A stretch of DNA of 64,000 bases from an uncultured Pelagibacteraceae bacterium (GCA_902581585.1 CACHPB010000006.1:1-64000); one strand, 5' to 3'; shown: positions 27,824-37,446, counted from the stretch's first letter. Numbers and translations: made by a program. Notes: generated by a model from the sequence alone, not told the origin.

Positions 27824-28593
27824 GAATAAAATTTACCATTTTGGGTTGTGGTAGCTCTTTAGGTATACCTCGAATTGATGGATATTATGGAAGTTGTGAT
27901 CCTAAGAATAAAAAAAACATACGAACAAGATGTTCGGCTTTAATAAGTTCTAAAAACTTAAATATTCTTATTGATACATCTCCTGATTTAAAATCTCAAT
28001 TATTAAAAAATAAAGTTAAAAATATTGATACAGTTTTTTACACTCATTCTCATGCTGATCAAACCCATGGAATTAATGAGTTGAGAGTCTTCTCTTTAAA
28101 AAATAGAAAAAAAATACCAATTTACGCAGATAAAGTTACAAAAAAAAATCTTAAAAATACTTTTGGTTATTGTTTTAAAAATTATAAAAATTATCCATCT
28201 ATACTTGATGCCAAAACACTAAAAAAAAAGCATTTACTTAAAGATTTAAAAAAACAAATTATTATTAAATCTATAAAGGTTCATCATGGCTCAATAAAAA
28301 GTATTTGTTATATAATTAATGATAAATGTGCTTATGCTCCCGATGTTAATAAGATTGATAACAAAGATTTAAAATATCTTAAAAATTTAAAATATCTTAT
28401 TGTAGATTGTTTAAGATATAATTTTCATCCAACTCATTTCAATTTAGAGGATGTTTTGAAATTGATTGGTAAAATTAAGCCAAAAAATACAATTTTAACA
28501 AATTTAAGTAACGAAATTGACTATAATGAAATAAAAAAATTATTACCTAAAAATGTAACTCCTGCTCACGATGGATTGACAGTTTTAATTTAA
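27820..28593 (+). CDS. MBL-fold metallo-hydrolase, PhnP-like
   Basis: Metallo-beta-lactamase-fold hydrolase of 257 residues. It shows FTILGCGSSLGIPR at the start, IDTSPDL, the metal motif THSHADQTHG (HxHxDH type) and the later VHHGS. This pattern is that of the PhnP/YcbJ-like group, whose known member acts on cyclic phosphodiesters; the natural substrate here is unknown. It closes the metG-tatD operon, as in many alphaproteobacteria, and overlaps the convergent peroxidase gene by 9 bases. Confidence 0.87.
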   Translation: MRIKFTILGCGSSLGIPRIDGYYGSCDPKNKKNIRTRCSALISSKNLNILIDTSPDLKSQLLKNKVKNIDTVFYTHSHADQTHGINELRVFSLKNRKKIPIYADKVTKKNLKNTFGYCFKNYKNYPSILDAKTLKKKHLLKDLKKQIIIKSIKVHHGSIKSICYIINDKCAYAPDVNKIDNKDLKYLKNLKYLIVDCLRYNFHPTHFNLEDVLKLIGKIKPKNTILTNLSNEIDYNEIKKLLPKNVTPAHDGLTVLI

Positions 28594-29133
28594 CAAAATT
28601 TCAATTTTTTTCGTAATCTTCTTTGATGTAGGATTTGTTAAAGATGCAAAAGTGTCTTCTATTTTACCTTCTTTATTAATTAATATTTTATAAAAATTCC
28701 ACTTAGGTACTGCTGATTTTCCATAGTTTGCTTTGGCCCATTTATATATTTCATGCGCATTATCACCTTTAACATCAGTTATTTCTGTAAGTGGAAAGTT
28801 AATATTAAAGTTAACTTCGCAAAATTCTTTAACAGCATTATTATCAGATTTCTCCTGGTTAAACGAATTTGATGGTACACCAAGAACAATTAAGCCTCTA
28901 TCTCTATATTTCTCCCATAGTTCTTGCATATCGTTATATTGTTTTGTAAATCCACAATAGCTTGCTGTATTTACAATCAAAATAGGTTTTCCTTTAAAAT
29001 CATTTAAATCTATCTGATCACCTGTAATACTGTTTATTTTAAAATCATAAAAGATCTTTTCATACTTAGCATGAGATGAATTCTTAAAAAAAATCATAAT
29101 TATAGTAAGTCCAAATATCAGTAGGTTTTTCAT
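28585..29133 (-). CDS. Glutathione peroxidase family protein, exported
   Basis: Thiol peroxidase of the GPx family, 182 residues. An N-terminal hydrophobic segment (residues 1-22) suggests export to the periplasm. The active site reads NTASYCGFTKQY, with Cys in place of selenocysteine. The second motif is VPSNSFNQE instead of the common CNQFGxQEP, and PKWNFYK supplies the Trp. The electron donor cannot be told from sequence; many bacterial GPx use thioredoxin. Confidence 0.88.
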   Translation of the reverse strand: MKNLLIFGLTIIMIFFKNSSHAKYEKIFYDFKINSITGDQIDLNDFKGKPILIVNTASYCGFTKQYNDMQELWEKYRDRGLIVLGVPSNSFNQEKSDNNAVKEFCEVNFNINFPLTEITDVKGDNAHEIYKWAKANYGKSAVPKWNFYKILINKEGKIEDTFASLTNPTSKKITKKIEILLN

Positions 29134-29141
29134 TATTTAAA

Positions 29142-30314
29142 TTATCTATTTGGTGTAAGTAGTATTAAAAAGTATCCAAATAAAGTGGACAATAATGACC
29201 CAGTCAAAACTCCAATCTTTACACCATCCATATACTGCAAATTATCTGCAAATGCTAAATTTCCAACAAATAAACTCATTGTAAAACCAATTCCTGTTAA
29301 AACTCCAACTCCATAAAAATTATACCAGCTTGTGTTACTTGGCATTTGGGCAATTTTTAATTTAATTGATACATACGAGAATACAAAAACACCCAATTGT
29401 TTTCCAACAAACAATCCCAACACTATACCCAAAGGAACTTTATCTAATAATGATGATAAAGATAAACCTTCTAAAGATACTCCTGCATTTGCAAAAGCAA
29501 AAATTGGCATTATGCCAAATGCAACATATGGACTAATTGCATGCTCCACTTTTATTAAAAGAGAGAAATCTTTATCTTTTTTTCTATGAGGTATCGTCAT
29601 TGCAAGTAGTACTCCAGCAATTGTTGCATGAATTCCTGAATTATGTGTAAAATCCCATAGGAAAATTCCAACTATCAAATAAGGTATAAATCTTTTTACA
29701 TTAAATTTATTAATAACTAACAAAACTATAAATGCTAAAAGCATTAAGGATAAATATTTAATACTTAAATCACCAGAGTAAAATAAAGCTATTATAACTA
29801 TAGCTCCCAAATCATCTATAATTGCCAAGGCTGTTAAAAATACTTTTAAAGAAAGAGGTACTCTACTTCCTAATAATGATAATACACCTAAAGAGAAAGC
29901 AATATCTGTAGCCGATGGTATTGCCCATCCCTTTAAAGTTTCTCCATCTCCTAAATTTATAAATACATATATTAATGCAGGAATAACCATTCCGCCTACA
30001 GCAGCAATTATAGGAAGGAGAGCTTGTTTAATATTTGATAATTCACCTTGTAAAAATTCTCTTTTAATTTCAAGTGTAACAAAAAAGAAAAAAACTGCCA
30101 TTAATGCATCATTTATCCAATGCAAAACTGAAAGCTTAAGACCAAAATTATTTATTCCAATAAATAAGTATTTTTCTAATGTCGAGAAATATAAACTAGA
30201 TAATTCTGAATTACTTATAATTAAAGCGATTACAGCAGCAAATAAAAGTACTACTCCACTAGCAGCCTCAAGTTTAAAAAACGATATAAAACCTTTTGTG
30301 ATTTTTTGTATCAT
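29142..30314 (-). CDS. nhaA: Na+/H+ antiporter NhaA
   Basis: Exchanges cytoplasmic sodium for protons. The 390-residue protein has about twelve membrane helices and the key residues ATDIAFSLG (Asp133 equivalent) and ALAIIDDLGAIVIIA (the Asp163-Asp164 ion site). KREFLQGEL and the late GIGFTMSLFVGNLAF are also typical. It lies 8 bases downstream-side of the peroxidase gene on the same strand, and the upstream zinc-ribbon gene ends 2 bases before it, so the three may be one transcript. Confidence 0.96.
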   Translation of the reverse strand: MIQKITKGFISFFKLEAASGVVLLFAAVIALIISNSELSSLYFSTLEKYLFIGINNFGLKLSVLHWINDALMAVFFFFVTLEIKREFLQGELSNIKQALLPIIAAVGGMVIPALIYVFINLGDGETLKGWAIPSATDIAFSLGVLSLLGSRVPLSLKVFLTALAIIDDLGAIVIIALFYSGDLSIKYLSLMLLAFIVLLVINKFNVKRFIPYLIVGIFLWDFTHNSGIHATIAGVLLAMTIPHRKKDKDFSLLIKVEHAISPYVAFGIMPIFAFANAGVSLEGLSLSSLLDKVPLGIVLGLFVGKQLGVFVFSYVSIKLKIAQMPSNTSWYNFYGVGVLTGIGFTMSLFVGNLAFADNLQYMDGVKIGVLTGSLLSTLFGYFLILLTPNR

Positions 30315-30316
30315 AT

Positions 30317-30835
30317 TTAGTTAATAAGATCTTTTAAAAATAGTTTTAAATCCATTATAGTTTCATAAAAACTATCAAATAGAGGAATTATACCTGGAAA
30401 TATATTAGACAAATTATACTTAAATGTATCTAATAATAATATAAGTCCCAATAAAGATATGAATAATATAATTAAATAAAAAAATATAATCTTTATTTGG
30501 CTTGATTTCTCATCATTTACTTTTTTATGTTTTTTTTTAACTTTTAAATCCTCAATTTTCTTTTCTGATGTACTTTCTTCACTTATACCCAAATCATTTT
30601 TGCTTTTATTTTTTTCGTTTTCTTCATTGCTTTTTTTGTCAATTTGAGAAGGATTAATATCTAATTTGCTATTTTTATCCTCAGATATTTTTTTGTTATT
30701 ATTGTCAATATTTAGATTAACTTTATAATGCCATATATGTCCACATGAGCTACATTTAAGATTCCTTCCATTTTGAGGTATTAATTTTTCATCTAAGTTA
30801 AATTTTTTATTACAATTAGGACATTCTATGATCAT
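30317..30835 (-). CDS. Zinc-ribbon (MJ0042 type) membrane protein
   Basis: A 172-residue protein from ATG 30835. The N-terminus MIIECPNCNKKFNLDEKLIP with a second pair LKCSSCGHIW forms an MJ0042-type zinc ribbon common at the start of alphaproteobacterial membrane proteins. A long charged low-complexity linker follows, then one membrane helix (about residues 115-137). The frame is open further upstream, but that extension would run into tRNA-Pro, so the ATG just before the ribbon is chosen. Function unknown. Confidence 0.78.
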   Translation of the reverse strand: MIIECPNCNKKFNLDEKLIPQNGRNLKCSSCGHIWHYKVNLNIDNNNKKISEDKNSKLDINPSQIDKKSNEENEKNKSKNDLGISEESTSEKKIEDLKVKKKHKKVNDEKSSQIKIIFFYLIILFISLLGLILLLDTFKYNLSNIFPGIIPLFDSFYETIMDLKLFLKDLIN

Positions 30836-30930
30836 ATGATCTCTTATAACATTAAATATCAAATATATTAGAAATTTGTAACTAATATAACCTTTGAATT
30901 TTGTTTTATCTGCTGTATTAGTACAGCATT

Positions 30931-31007
<77 letters not shown>

Positions 31008-31011
31008 TAAC

Positions 31012-31854
31012 ATGAGCAACTTCACAAAGTTATTATTAAAAATTATTATTTTTTTGGGAAAGTTTACATTTTTGGGAAGAGGTGCAATCAAAAGATATTT
31101 GATAATAATCATTGAATTCATAACTGAAATTTCAGGGCATGATTATGCTAAACCTATCTTTAAAACTAAGATTTATAGTTTTTTTATTAATTTTTACTCT
31201 GACAAAAAAACAGAAATGAAAATTTATTTTCAAAGAAAAGAAAATAAAGAGATTAACTTCATTGAAAAAAATTTAGAGAATAATACATGGTTTATTGACA
31301 TAGGTTCAAATATTGGGTTGTACTCTTTGTTTGTCGCCTCAAAGAATTCAAAATATCTAAAAATTAAAGTTTTATCTGTTGAACCAAATCCTAAAATGGT
31401 ATTAAGATTAAAAGAAAATTTAAAATTTTTAATCAAACAAAATAAATATGTAAAAAAAAGATTTTTTATTATTCAAAAGGCTTTAGGTTTTAAAAATGAA
31501 AATGGATATTTAGATGTTTCAGGGTTGAACCCTCATTCAAAAATAATCAAAAAGAAAAATAACAGATTTGTTAATATTAAAATTGACACACTCAAAAATA
31601 TTATAAAGAAACACAAAATTTGCAAGATAGGCTGTGTTAAAATTGATACTGAAGGTTCTGAAAATAGTATATTAAAAAGTTATTTTAACAAAAATAATAA
31701 AAATATAATATATCCAAAATTAATGATAATCGAACACAATAGAGATAAAAATTATAACCATTTGCATGATTTTATTATTTCATGGGGTTATAATGTGGTA
31801 TTTAAAACAAATTCAAATTATGTCTATAAATTTAATAAATATGAAAAAAGCTAA
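31012..31854 (+). CDS. FkbM family methyltransferase
   Basis: SAM-dependent O-methyltransferase of the FkbM family, 280 residues from ATG 31012. It shows the SAM-binding motif [23 protein letters not shown] and the FkbM hallmark VKIDTEGSE. FkbM enzymes methylate sugars or polyketides and often occur with surface-glycan genes, but the acceptor here is unknown. It follows tRNA-Pro by 4 bases and overlaps the next gene by 14 bases. Its placement between a tRNA and a respiratory gene suggests an inserted accessory gene. Confidence 0.85.
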   Translation: MSNFTKLLLKIIIFLGKFTFLGRGAIKRYLIIIIEFITEISGHDYAKPIFKTKIYSFFINFYSDKKTEMKIYFQRKENKEINFIEKNLENNTWFIDIGSNIGLYSLFVASKNSKYLKIKVLSVEPNPKMVLRLKENLKFLIKQNKYVKKRFFIIQKALGFKNENGYLDVSGLNPHSKIIKKKNNRFVNIKIDTLKNIIKKHKICKIGCVKIDTEGSENSILKSYFNKNNKNIIYPKLMIIEHNRDKNYNHLHDFIISWGYNVVFKTNSNYVYKFNKYEKS

Positions 31855-32122
31855 AATATACAAACCCTCTAAAACAGCCATGCAATCTGGCATAAAGAAA
31901 TTTGATAAATGGATTATTGAATTTATCACTGATGATCCTGGAAAAAATCCTCTTATGGGATGGGAGAGTTCTACAGATACATACTCAGAATTAAATTTAG
32001 AATTTAATTCCAAAAATTTAGCTATAGAATATGCTATAAGAAATAATATTGATTTTGAAGTTATAGAGGTAAACGAAAGAAAAATAACCAAAAAATCCTA
32101 TGCAGATAATTTTACAAGGTAA
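31841..32122 (+). CDS. Complex I NDUFS4-like accessory subunit
   Basis: A 93-residue protein of the ETC_C1_NDUFA4 family, an alphaproteobacterial homologue of the mitochondrial Complex I accessory subunit NDUFS4. It reads [14 protein letters not shown] at the start, PLMGWESSTDT in the middle and ends KKSYADNFTR, all family signatures. The ATG at 31841 is chosen over upstream starts because it places the conserved AKIYKP at the N-terminus. The main nuo operon is not in this window. Confidence 0.88.
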   Translation: MKKAKIYKPSKTAMQSGIKKFDKWIIEFITDDPGKNPLMGWESSTDTYSELNLEFNSKNLAIEYAIRNNIDFEVIEVNERKITKKSYADNFTR

Positions 32123-33117
32123 TGTTTAGATTTTTTACAATTAAAAAATGGTATTTATGGTCTTGGGTAGGATCGTTTATAATTTTATCTTCTCTTTGGG
32201 TTCAGGTAAAAATTGATGTAAAAATCAACGAATGGTTTGGTGAATTTTATGACATGATCCAGAAAGCTCTTGGAGCCCCAAATGCCATTACTATTGAAGA
32301 ATATTGGGAAAGTTTATTTTCGTTTATTGTGTTAGCGGCTATGTATGTTGGTGTAGCAGTTATTGTAAGTTATTTCACATCTCATTATTTATTCAGATGG
32401 AGAACTGCTATGGTAGAATATTATCATAGTGTATATGAAAAGGCTCGAAGAATTGAAGGTGCCTCACAGAGAGTACAGGAAGATACTATAAAATTTTCTA
32501 GAATAATGGAGTCACTTGGAACAAGCCTTATAGAGGCAATTATGATCTTAGTTGAATTTATGCCTATATTATTTGGTTTAAGTATTGGTATTCCAATATT
32601 TTTTTTTGGTGATTGGGAATACGGTTTAATAGTAGGAGCACTAATTTGGTCTATTGGTGGAACTATTTTTTTAATTGTTCTGGGTTTGATTTTAAGACTA
32701 GTTGGTGTTGAATATGATCTACAAAAAAAAGAAGCAGCTTATAGAAAAATTTTAGTAATAGCTGAAGATGATGGCACAGTTAGACCAAAGTCCATTGAGG
32801 AACTGTTTGATGGTGTTAGGAAAATACACTTTCTTAGTTATATAAGATATCTTTATTTTAATATTGGTAGAATAGCTTATCTGCAGGCTAATGTTTTATC
32901 TGCATATGTATTTCTCGCTCCTGCGATAGTTGCTGGTGCTGTTACATTGGGAGTTATGCAACAAATTATTAGAGCTTTTGGAAGAGTTGAAGGATCAATG
33001 CAATATATTTTAAAAGCTTGGCCTACTATTATAGAACTTGCGAGTGTTTATAAAAGATTAAGAGAGTTTGAAATTAAATTAGAGACCAATGAAAGCGATG
33101 AGAAAATTAAAACATAA
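32122..33117 (+). CDS. SbmA/BacA-like transporter
   Basis: Inner-membrane protein of the SbmA/BacA family, which imports peptides and other cargo using the proton gradient. The 331-residue protein has about six to seven helices, with VQVKIDVKINEWFGEFYDMI near the start and FRWRTAMVEYYHS in the middle, as in the family. It is shorter than E. coli SbmA (406 residues). Its start overlaps the stop of the previous gene by one base (TAATG). Confidence 0.85.
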   Translation: MFRFFTIKKWYLWSWVGSFIILSSLWVQVKIDVKINEWFGEFYDMIQKALGAPNAITIEEYWESLFSFIVLAAMYVGVAVIVSYFTSHYLFRWRTAMVEYYHSVYEKARRIEGASQRVQEDTIKFSRIMESLGTSLIEAIMILVEFMPILFGLSIGIPIFFFGDWEYGLIVGALIWSIGGTIFLIVLGLILRLVGVEYDLQKKEAAYRKILVIAEDDGTVRPKSIEELFDGVRKIHFLSYIRYLYFNIGRIAYLQANVLSAYVFLAPAIVAGAVTLGVMQQIIRAFGRVEGSMQYILKAWPTIIELASVYKRLREFEIKLETNESDEKIKT

Positions 33118-33122
33118 CTTTA

Positions 33123-34067
33123 ATGAAATTATCACAAGAACTTTTAGAAAATCTTATTAAGGTTACTTCAAGATCAGCTGTCGCCTGTTACCCTTATATA
33201 GGAAAAAATGATAAAATTTTGGCAGATAAAGCTTCTACAGATGTAATGAGAAACCAGCTTAATAATTTAAATATAAGAGGAGAGGTTGTAATTGGCGAAG
33301 GAGAACTGGATGAGGCACCAATGCTATATATTGGAGAAAAACTTGGAAAAGGAAATGGTCCAAAAATAGACATAGCTGTTGATCCAGTTGAAGGTACAAA
33401 TTTTGTTGCAAAAAATTTACCAGGATCAATGTGCGTTATTGCTATAGCAGAAAAAGGTAATCTTTTTAAAGCTCCTGAGACATATATGTCAAAAATAGCT
33501 TTTGGTAATAACATACCTGTAGATTGTATAGACCTTGATTTTACAGTTGAAAAAAATCTATATAATTACTCTGATTTCACAAAAAAAAAATTAAGCAATA
33601 TTACAGTTTGTATTTTAGATAGACCAAGGCATAAAAAAATTATAACTGAGTTAAAAAAATTAAATGTAAATATTAAACTTATTTCCGATGGTGATGTGTC
33701 AGGAGCTTTATTTGTTTCGGATAGAAAATATAATGTTGATATATTTATGGGTATCGGAGGAGGTCCCGAAGGTGTAATCGCTGCGACAGCTTTAAAATCG
33801 TTGAATTGTAAATTTCAAGGTCGATTTTTGTTTAAAACCGATGAAGAAATTTCTAGAGCAAAAAAAATGGGTATAGAAGATATAAATAAAAAATATGAAA
33901 TTAGTGAAATAGTAAAAGGTGAAAGTATTTTTTGTGCCACAGCAATAACTAATTGTGATTTAATGAATGGAATAATTAAAAAAAACAATAAATATATAAC
34001 TGAAACTATTGTCGCTTTTAAAAAATCTTATTTAGAAATGGTAAAAAAAGAGATTTCGTTTACTTGA
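33123..34067 (+). CDS. glpX: Class II fructose-1,6-bisphosphatase
   Basis: Converts fructose-1,6-bisphosphate to fructose-6-phosphate in gluconeogenesis. The 314-residue protein has VIGEGELDEAPMLYIGE, DPVEGTNFVA, ISDGDVSGAL and GGGPEGVIAATAL, all GlpX signatures for metal and phosphate binding. Length is normal. It ends 35 bases before tRNA-Glu. Confidence 0.95.
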   Translation: MKLSQELLENLIKVTSRSAVACYPYIGKNDKILADKASTDVMRNQLNNLNIRGEVVIGEGELDEAPMLYIGEKLGKGNGPKIDIAVDPVEGTNFVAKNLPGSMCVIAIAEKGNLFKAPETYMSKIAFGNNIPVDCIDLDFTVEKNLYNYSDFTKKKLSNITVCILDRPRHKKIITELKKLNVNIKLISDGDVSGALFVSDRKYNVDIFMGIGGGPEGVIAATALKSLNCKFQGRFLFKTDEEISRAKKMGIEDINKKYEISEIVKGESIFCATAITNCDLMNGIIKKNNKYITETIVAFKKSYLEMVKKEISFT

Positions 34068-34102
34068 TTAATATAAAAAATTGCAATAAAAGATCCTCCA
34101 CT

Positions 34103-34177
34103 GGTCCCTTCGTCTATCGGTTAGGACACATGGTTTTCATCCATGAAAGAGGGGTTCGATTCCCCTAGGGACCGCCA
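34103..34177 (+). tRNA. tRNA-Glu (anticodon TTC)
   Basis: A 75-base cloverleaf with encoded CCA. The acceptor GGTCCCT pairs with AGGGACC, the anticodon stem CATGG/CCATG closes TTTTCAT with anticodon TTC at 34136-34138, and the T arm reads GGGGTTCGATTCCCC. Its 3' end is one base from the stop of convergent bamE. Confidence 0.97.
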
Positions 34178-34178
34178 T

Positions 34179-34634
34179 TTATTTTTTTTTATTTCTTGTA
34201 GGTGCATTTACTTTTTCTCTTAATGTAGCTAATATATTGTATAACAAATTATCTTGCTCAAATTTTTTAAGTGTTTTCTTTTCAGCAATTTTTATATCAT
34301 TCATATTATTAATATCTAAAATCTTCTTAGACGCAACCAGGCCTCTTTTATCGAATTCCAATATCAATACATTGTTTACTGAGATTTTTTTTTTGCCTAA
34401 TTTGATTATTCTTTGATTAGTTTTTTTTCTTTCAATATAAAACCATACATCTTCAAATTTACTTATTGAAGAAGGGGGTCCAAGTATATCTCTCACATCA
34501 TTTTTATTTGATTTTGTAATTATGATTTTTTTAGCTTTATTTTCTAATAATCTAAATCCATGATTATTTGAAACTTTATTTATTGAACAATTAAGTGTAA
34601 ACAAAAATAAAAAAACGTAAAAAAAAAATTTCAT
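34179..34634 (-). CDS. bamE: Outer-membrane assembly factor BamE (SmpA/OmlA)
   Basis: Lipoprotein component of the BAM complex that inserts beta-barrel proteins. The 151-residue protein has a signal peptide and lipobox LNCS (Cys at about 16), then the SmpA/OmlA domain with TKSNKNDVRDILGPPSS and FEDVWFYIERKK. It is divergent from the bc1 chaperone gene with the two starts directly adjacent (34634/34635), the usual alphaproteobacterial pairing. Confidence 0.88.
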   Translation of the reverse strand: MKFFFYVFLFLFTLNCSINKVSNNHGFRLLENKAKKIIITKSNKNDVRDILGPPSSISKFEDVWFYIERKKTNQRIIKLGKKKISVNNVLILEFDKRGLVASKKILDINNMNDIKIAEKKTLKKFEQDNLLYNILATLREKVNAPTRNKKK

Positions 34635-35108
34635 ATGAATATTAATTATTTAAACATTTACAATAATTTAATAAAATTAACTAGAAATAAAACTCTCTAT
34701 TTAAATTTAAAAAATAAAGATACTTTCTCAGATAGATTAATTATTCTTCATTTACATTACTGCTTTTTTTTAAAATGTTATAAAAATCAATTATCAAAAG
34801 AAGATTCTCAGGATTTATTTGATTTTATTGTAAGACAAATTGAATTATCCATACGAGAAATTGGCTACGGTGATGTATCAGTAAATAAAAAAATGAAAGA
34901 ATATGTAAATTTATTTTATTCAATTTTAGAAAAAATTGAAAATTGGGATAAATTAGAAAAGTCCTCAAAATTGTCTTTATTAGCTGAATTTATAAATATA
35001 AAAGATAATAACGATTTTTTTATTAATTATTTTGATAAATATCGAGATTTTTTACTAAATAACTCTTTAAAAATCTTTACAAAAGATATATTAGAACTTA
35101 AATTTTAA
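34635..35108 (+). CDS. Ubiquinol-cytochrome c chaperone family protein
   Basis: A 157-residue relative of Cbp3/UQCC1, which helps assemble cytochrome b of the bc1 complex. The sequence [20 protein letters not shown] and the hallmark [20 protein letters not shown] match the family. In many alphaproteobacteria it lies between bamE and a DUF177/yceD gene; here rpmF follows directly instead. Confidence 0.83.
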   Translation: MNINYLNIYNNLIKLTRNKTLYLNLKNKDTFSDRLIILHLHYCFFLKCYKNQLSKEDSQDLFDFIVRQIELSIREIGYGDVSVNKKMKEYVNLFYSILEKIENWDKLEKSSKLSLLAEFINIKDNNDFFINYFDKYRDFLLNNSLKIFTKDILELKF

Positions 35109-35110
35109 AT

Positions 35111-35290
35111 ATGGCTGTACCTAAACGAAAAACTACAAGATCAAGATCTGGCAAGAGAAGGTCACATATACGAGTGTCTTCAAAAAATATTATAGAAGAT
35201 AAAAAATCAGGCGAATATAGACTGTCACATCATTTGGATTTAAAGACAGGTTTTTATAAAGGTAGACAAGTTTTAGATCCAAAAGAATAA
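35111..35290 (+). CDS. rpmF: 50S ribosomal protein L32
   Basis: A 59-residue protein beginning [20 protein letters not shown], the L32 signature, and ending GRQVLDPKE. It lacks zinc-binding cysteines, like other proteobacterial L32. It starts 2 bases after the preceding stop and is followed after 5 bases by plsX, the conserved rpmF-plsX pair. Confidence 0.95.
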   Translation: MAVPKRKTTRSRSGKRRSHIRVSSKNIIEDKKSGEYRLSHHLDLKTGFYKGRQVLDPKE

Positions 35291-35295
35291 TTTTT

Positions 35296-36303
35296 ATGAA
35301 TAATAAAATAATAATCGCCATTGATGCAATGGGTGGTGACGATTCTCCAAATAAAGTTATTAAAGGTATTAGTTTGCATTCCAAAAGAGCTAACAATGTG
35401 AATTATAAAATTTTTGGAAATAAAGATTTAATAAACCCTTTAATCAATAAATATAAAATATCAAAAGATAAATTTACTTTAATTCATACTGATAAAGTTG
35501 TCGAAGGCAAAGATACGGCACTTTCAGCAGCAAAAAAAGGTAAAGATACAAGTTTATGGTTATCTATTGAATCATTAAAACACAATGAAGCACATGCAAT
35601 AGTTTCTGCAGGAAACACAGGCGCGCTTTTTTTAATTTCAAAATTAAATTTAAATATGATTGAGAATATTGATAAGCCAGCTTTATCAGCTCTATGGCCT
35701 AGCAAAAAAGGCATGAATGTTGTTCTTGATTTAGGTGCAAATATTGAATGTAACTCAAAAAATCTTGTAGATTTTTCAATTATGGGATCTGCATTACACA
35801 AAGCTTTGTTTAATAAAGATAAAGTAAATGTCGCATTATTAAATATAGGTTCTGAGGAAGCAAAAGGAAATGCAATGATTAAGGATACTTATCAGATATT
35901 AAATGGTAATAAATATTCATTATTCAATTTTAAAGGTTATATAGAAGGAAATAATATTATGGATGGTGATGTAAATGTAATTGTTGCTGACGGATTTACA
36001 GGAAATATAGCATTAAAAACCGCTGAGGGTACCGCTAATTTTATTACAAGTGAATTAAAAAATGCATTATCAACTTCTTTATTAGGAAAATTTTCCTCCA
36101 TGTTAAACTTTAAAAATTTGAATAATTTTAAAAAAAAACTTGATCCAAGACTTTATAATGGTGCAATACTGTTAGGATTAGATAAACCTGTTATTAAAAG
36201 TCATGGTTCTACCGATTCAATTGGATTTGCTAATTCACTTAATGTTTGTCAAAAAACAATTGAGGGAAAATTAATTGATCAAATTAAACAAAACATTATC
36301 TAA
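35296..36303 (+). CDS. plsX: Phosphate acyltransferase PlsX
   Basis: Makes acyl-phosphate from acyl-ACP, the first step of phospholipid synthesis with PlsY. The 335-residue protein starts IIAIDAMGGDDSPNKVIKGI, with VSAGNTGAL and VADGFTGNIALKTAEG. Length is normal. In most alphaproteobacteria fabH follows plsX; here ihfA follows with no gap. Confidence 0.96.
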   Translation: MNNKIIIAIDAMGGDDSPNKVIKGISLHSKRANNVNYKIFGNKDLINPLINKYKISKDKFTLIHTDKVVEGKDTALSAAKKGKDTSLWLSIESLKHNEAHAIVSAGNTGALFLISKLNLNMIENIDKPALSALWPSKKGMNVVLDLGANIECNSKNLVDFSIMGSALHKALFNKDKVNVALLNIGSEEAKGNAMIKDTYQILNGNKYSLFNFKGYIEGNNIMDGDVNVIVADGFTGNIALKTAEGTANFITSELKNALSTSLLGKFSSMLNFKNLNNFKKKLDPRLYNGAILLGLDKPVIKSHGSTDSIGFANSLNVCQKTIEGKLIDQIKQNII

Positions 36304-36597
36304 GTGAGAATAAATTTAACTAAAAAAGATATTATTAATTCAATTTATATGCAAATTGGTTTTTCCAAAAAAATAAATGAAGCACTCTTAGAAGATGTTT
36401 TTGAAATAATACTTAATAAAATTATAGAACATAAAAAGGTGAAAATTGCAAAATTTGGAACATTTATTTTAAGAAAAAAAAAAGAACGTGTTGGTAGAAA
36501 TCCAAAAACCAAAGAAATTAAAATTATTTCTGAAAGATTTGTGATCCTTTTTAGGGCATCTAAAGATCTTAAAAAATATATAAATAATAATGACTAA
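36304..36597 (+). CDS. ihfA: Integration host factor alpha / HU-family protein
   Basis: DNA-bending protein of the IHF/HU family, 97 residues from a GTG start directly after plsX. It has the TKKDIINSIYMQIGFSKK helix pair, VKIAKFGTFILRKK and the DNA-intercalating arm GRNPKTKEI. Position between plsX and a MerR regulator is that of ihfA. It overlaps the next gene by 8 bases. Confidence 0.88.
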   Translation: MRINLTKKDIINSIYMQIGFSKKINEALLEDVFEIILNKIIEHKKVKIAKFGTFILRKKKERVGRNPKTKEIKIISERFVILFRASKDLKKYINNND

Positions 36598-36970
36598 ATT
36601 AAAAGAAAACAGCAAATATAAAACGATTGGAGAAGTTGCAAAAATATTAAATTTAGTTAATGAAAAAAAAGGAACATTATCAACATATACGATAAGATTT
36701 TGGGAAAAAGAATTTAAACAAATTAAACCAAAATTTTTTTCAGGAAAAAGGAGATATTACGACGAAAACTCAGTAAATATTTTAAAAAAAATTAAATATT
36801 TGTTAAAAGAGAAAGGTATGACATTGAACGGAGTTAAAAAGCTTTTAAATTCTAATGATAATAATATTGACGAATTACACAATACCTCTATAACTCAGAA
36901 AAATATAATTAAATCAAAAATTAAAAATATAAAAAATATTATTATAAACATAAAAAATAATCATGGCTAA
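36590..36970 (+). CDS. MerR family transcriptional regulator
   Basis: A 126-residue regulator with the MerR helix-turn-helix: YKTIGEVAKILN, the wing TYTIRFWEKEF and GKRRYYDENSVNILKKIKYLLKEKG. The short C-terminal tail lacks metal-binding cysteines, so it is the ihfA-linked alphaproteobacterial type of unknown effector. It overlaps ihfA and rpmG by 8 bases each. Confidence 0.87.
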   Translation: MTKLKENSKYKTIGEVAKILNLVNEKKGTLSTYTIRFWEKEFKQIKPKFFSGKRRYYDENSVNILKKIKYLLKEKGMTLNGVKKLLNSNDNNIDELHNTSITQKNIIKSKIKNIKNIIINIKNNHG

Positions 36971-37154
36971 AAAAACTCATGTAAAAGTCAGACTTGTTCC
37001 TGAGGCAAAACCAGATAGTCCTTTTTTTTATTATGTAAAAAAACCTGCTGGTGGAGAAAAAGCTAAAGTAAAATTAAAAGCAAAAAAGTATAATCCAGCT
37101 ACTAGAAAACATGAAATTTTTGTAGAAAAAAAATTACCGCCTCATAGTAAATAA
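36963..37154 (+). CDS. rpmG: 50S ribosomal protein L33
   Basis: A 63-residue basic protein starting MAKKTHVKVRLVPEA, with YYVKKP and the L33 core KKYNPATRKHEIFVEKKLP. It is a few residues longer than E. coli L33 because of an insertion after FYYVKKP and has no zinc cysteines. It converges with the chorismate mutase gene, one base apart. Confidence 0.9.
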   Translation: MAKKTHVKVRLVPEAKPDSPFFYYVKKPAGGEKAKVKLKAKKYNPATRKHEIFVEKKLPPHSK

Positions 37155-37155
37155 A

Positions 37156-37446
37156 TTACTTTTTTTTAAAATTTCTTTTTTCAAAATCTATATAAGCAGA
37201 AATCATATTCCTCCAAATTCTGTGTGTAATTTTTGGATCAATGTTATTTTTGATCGATTTTTTTTTAATATTTTTAAGAATAATTTCTATTCTTTTTTTA
37301 TCGACTATTTGATTTCTATGTTCTTTGAGAGCTAGCACTTTTTTCACTAAATTAGTTCTTTTTTTTATTAATTTGATCAAGGAATTGTCTAATTTATCTA
37401 GATCTACTCGAATTTTATTTAGTTTTTGTTTTTTTAAAGGCGACAT
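37156..37446 (-). CDS. Chorismate mutase (AroQ type)
   Basis: Converts chorismate to prephenate for Phe and Tyr synthesis. The 96-residue all-helical protein reads LNKIRVDLDKLDNSLIKLI with the catalytic Arg, then KRTNLVKKVLALK with the active-site Lys, and a third helix ending IWRNMISAYI. This is a free-standing AroQ domain, not fused to prephenate dehydratase. Confidence 0.85.
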   Translation of the reverse strand: MSPLKKQKLNKIRVDLDKLDNSLIKLIKKRTNLVKKVLALKEHRNQIVDKKRIEIILKNIKKKSIKNNIDPKITHRIWRNMISAYIDFEKRNFKKK

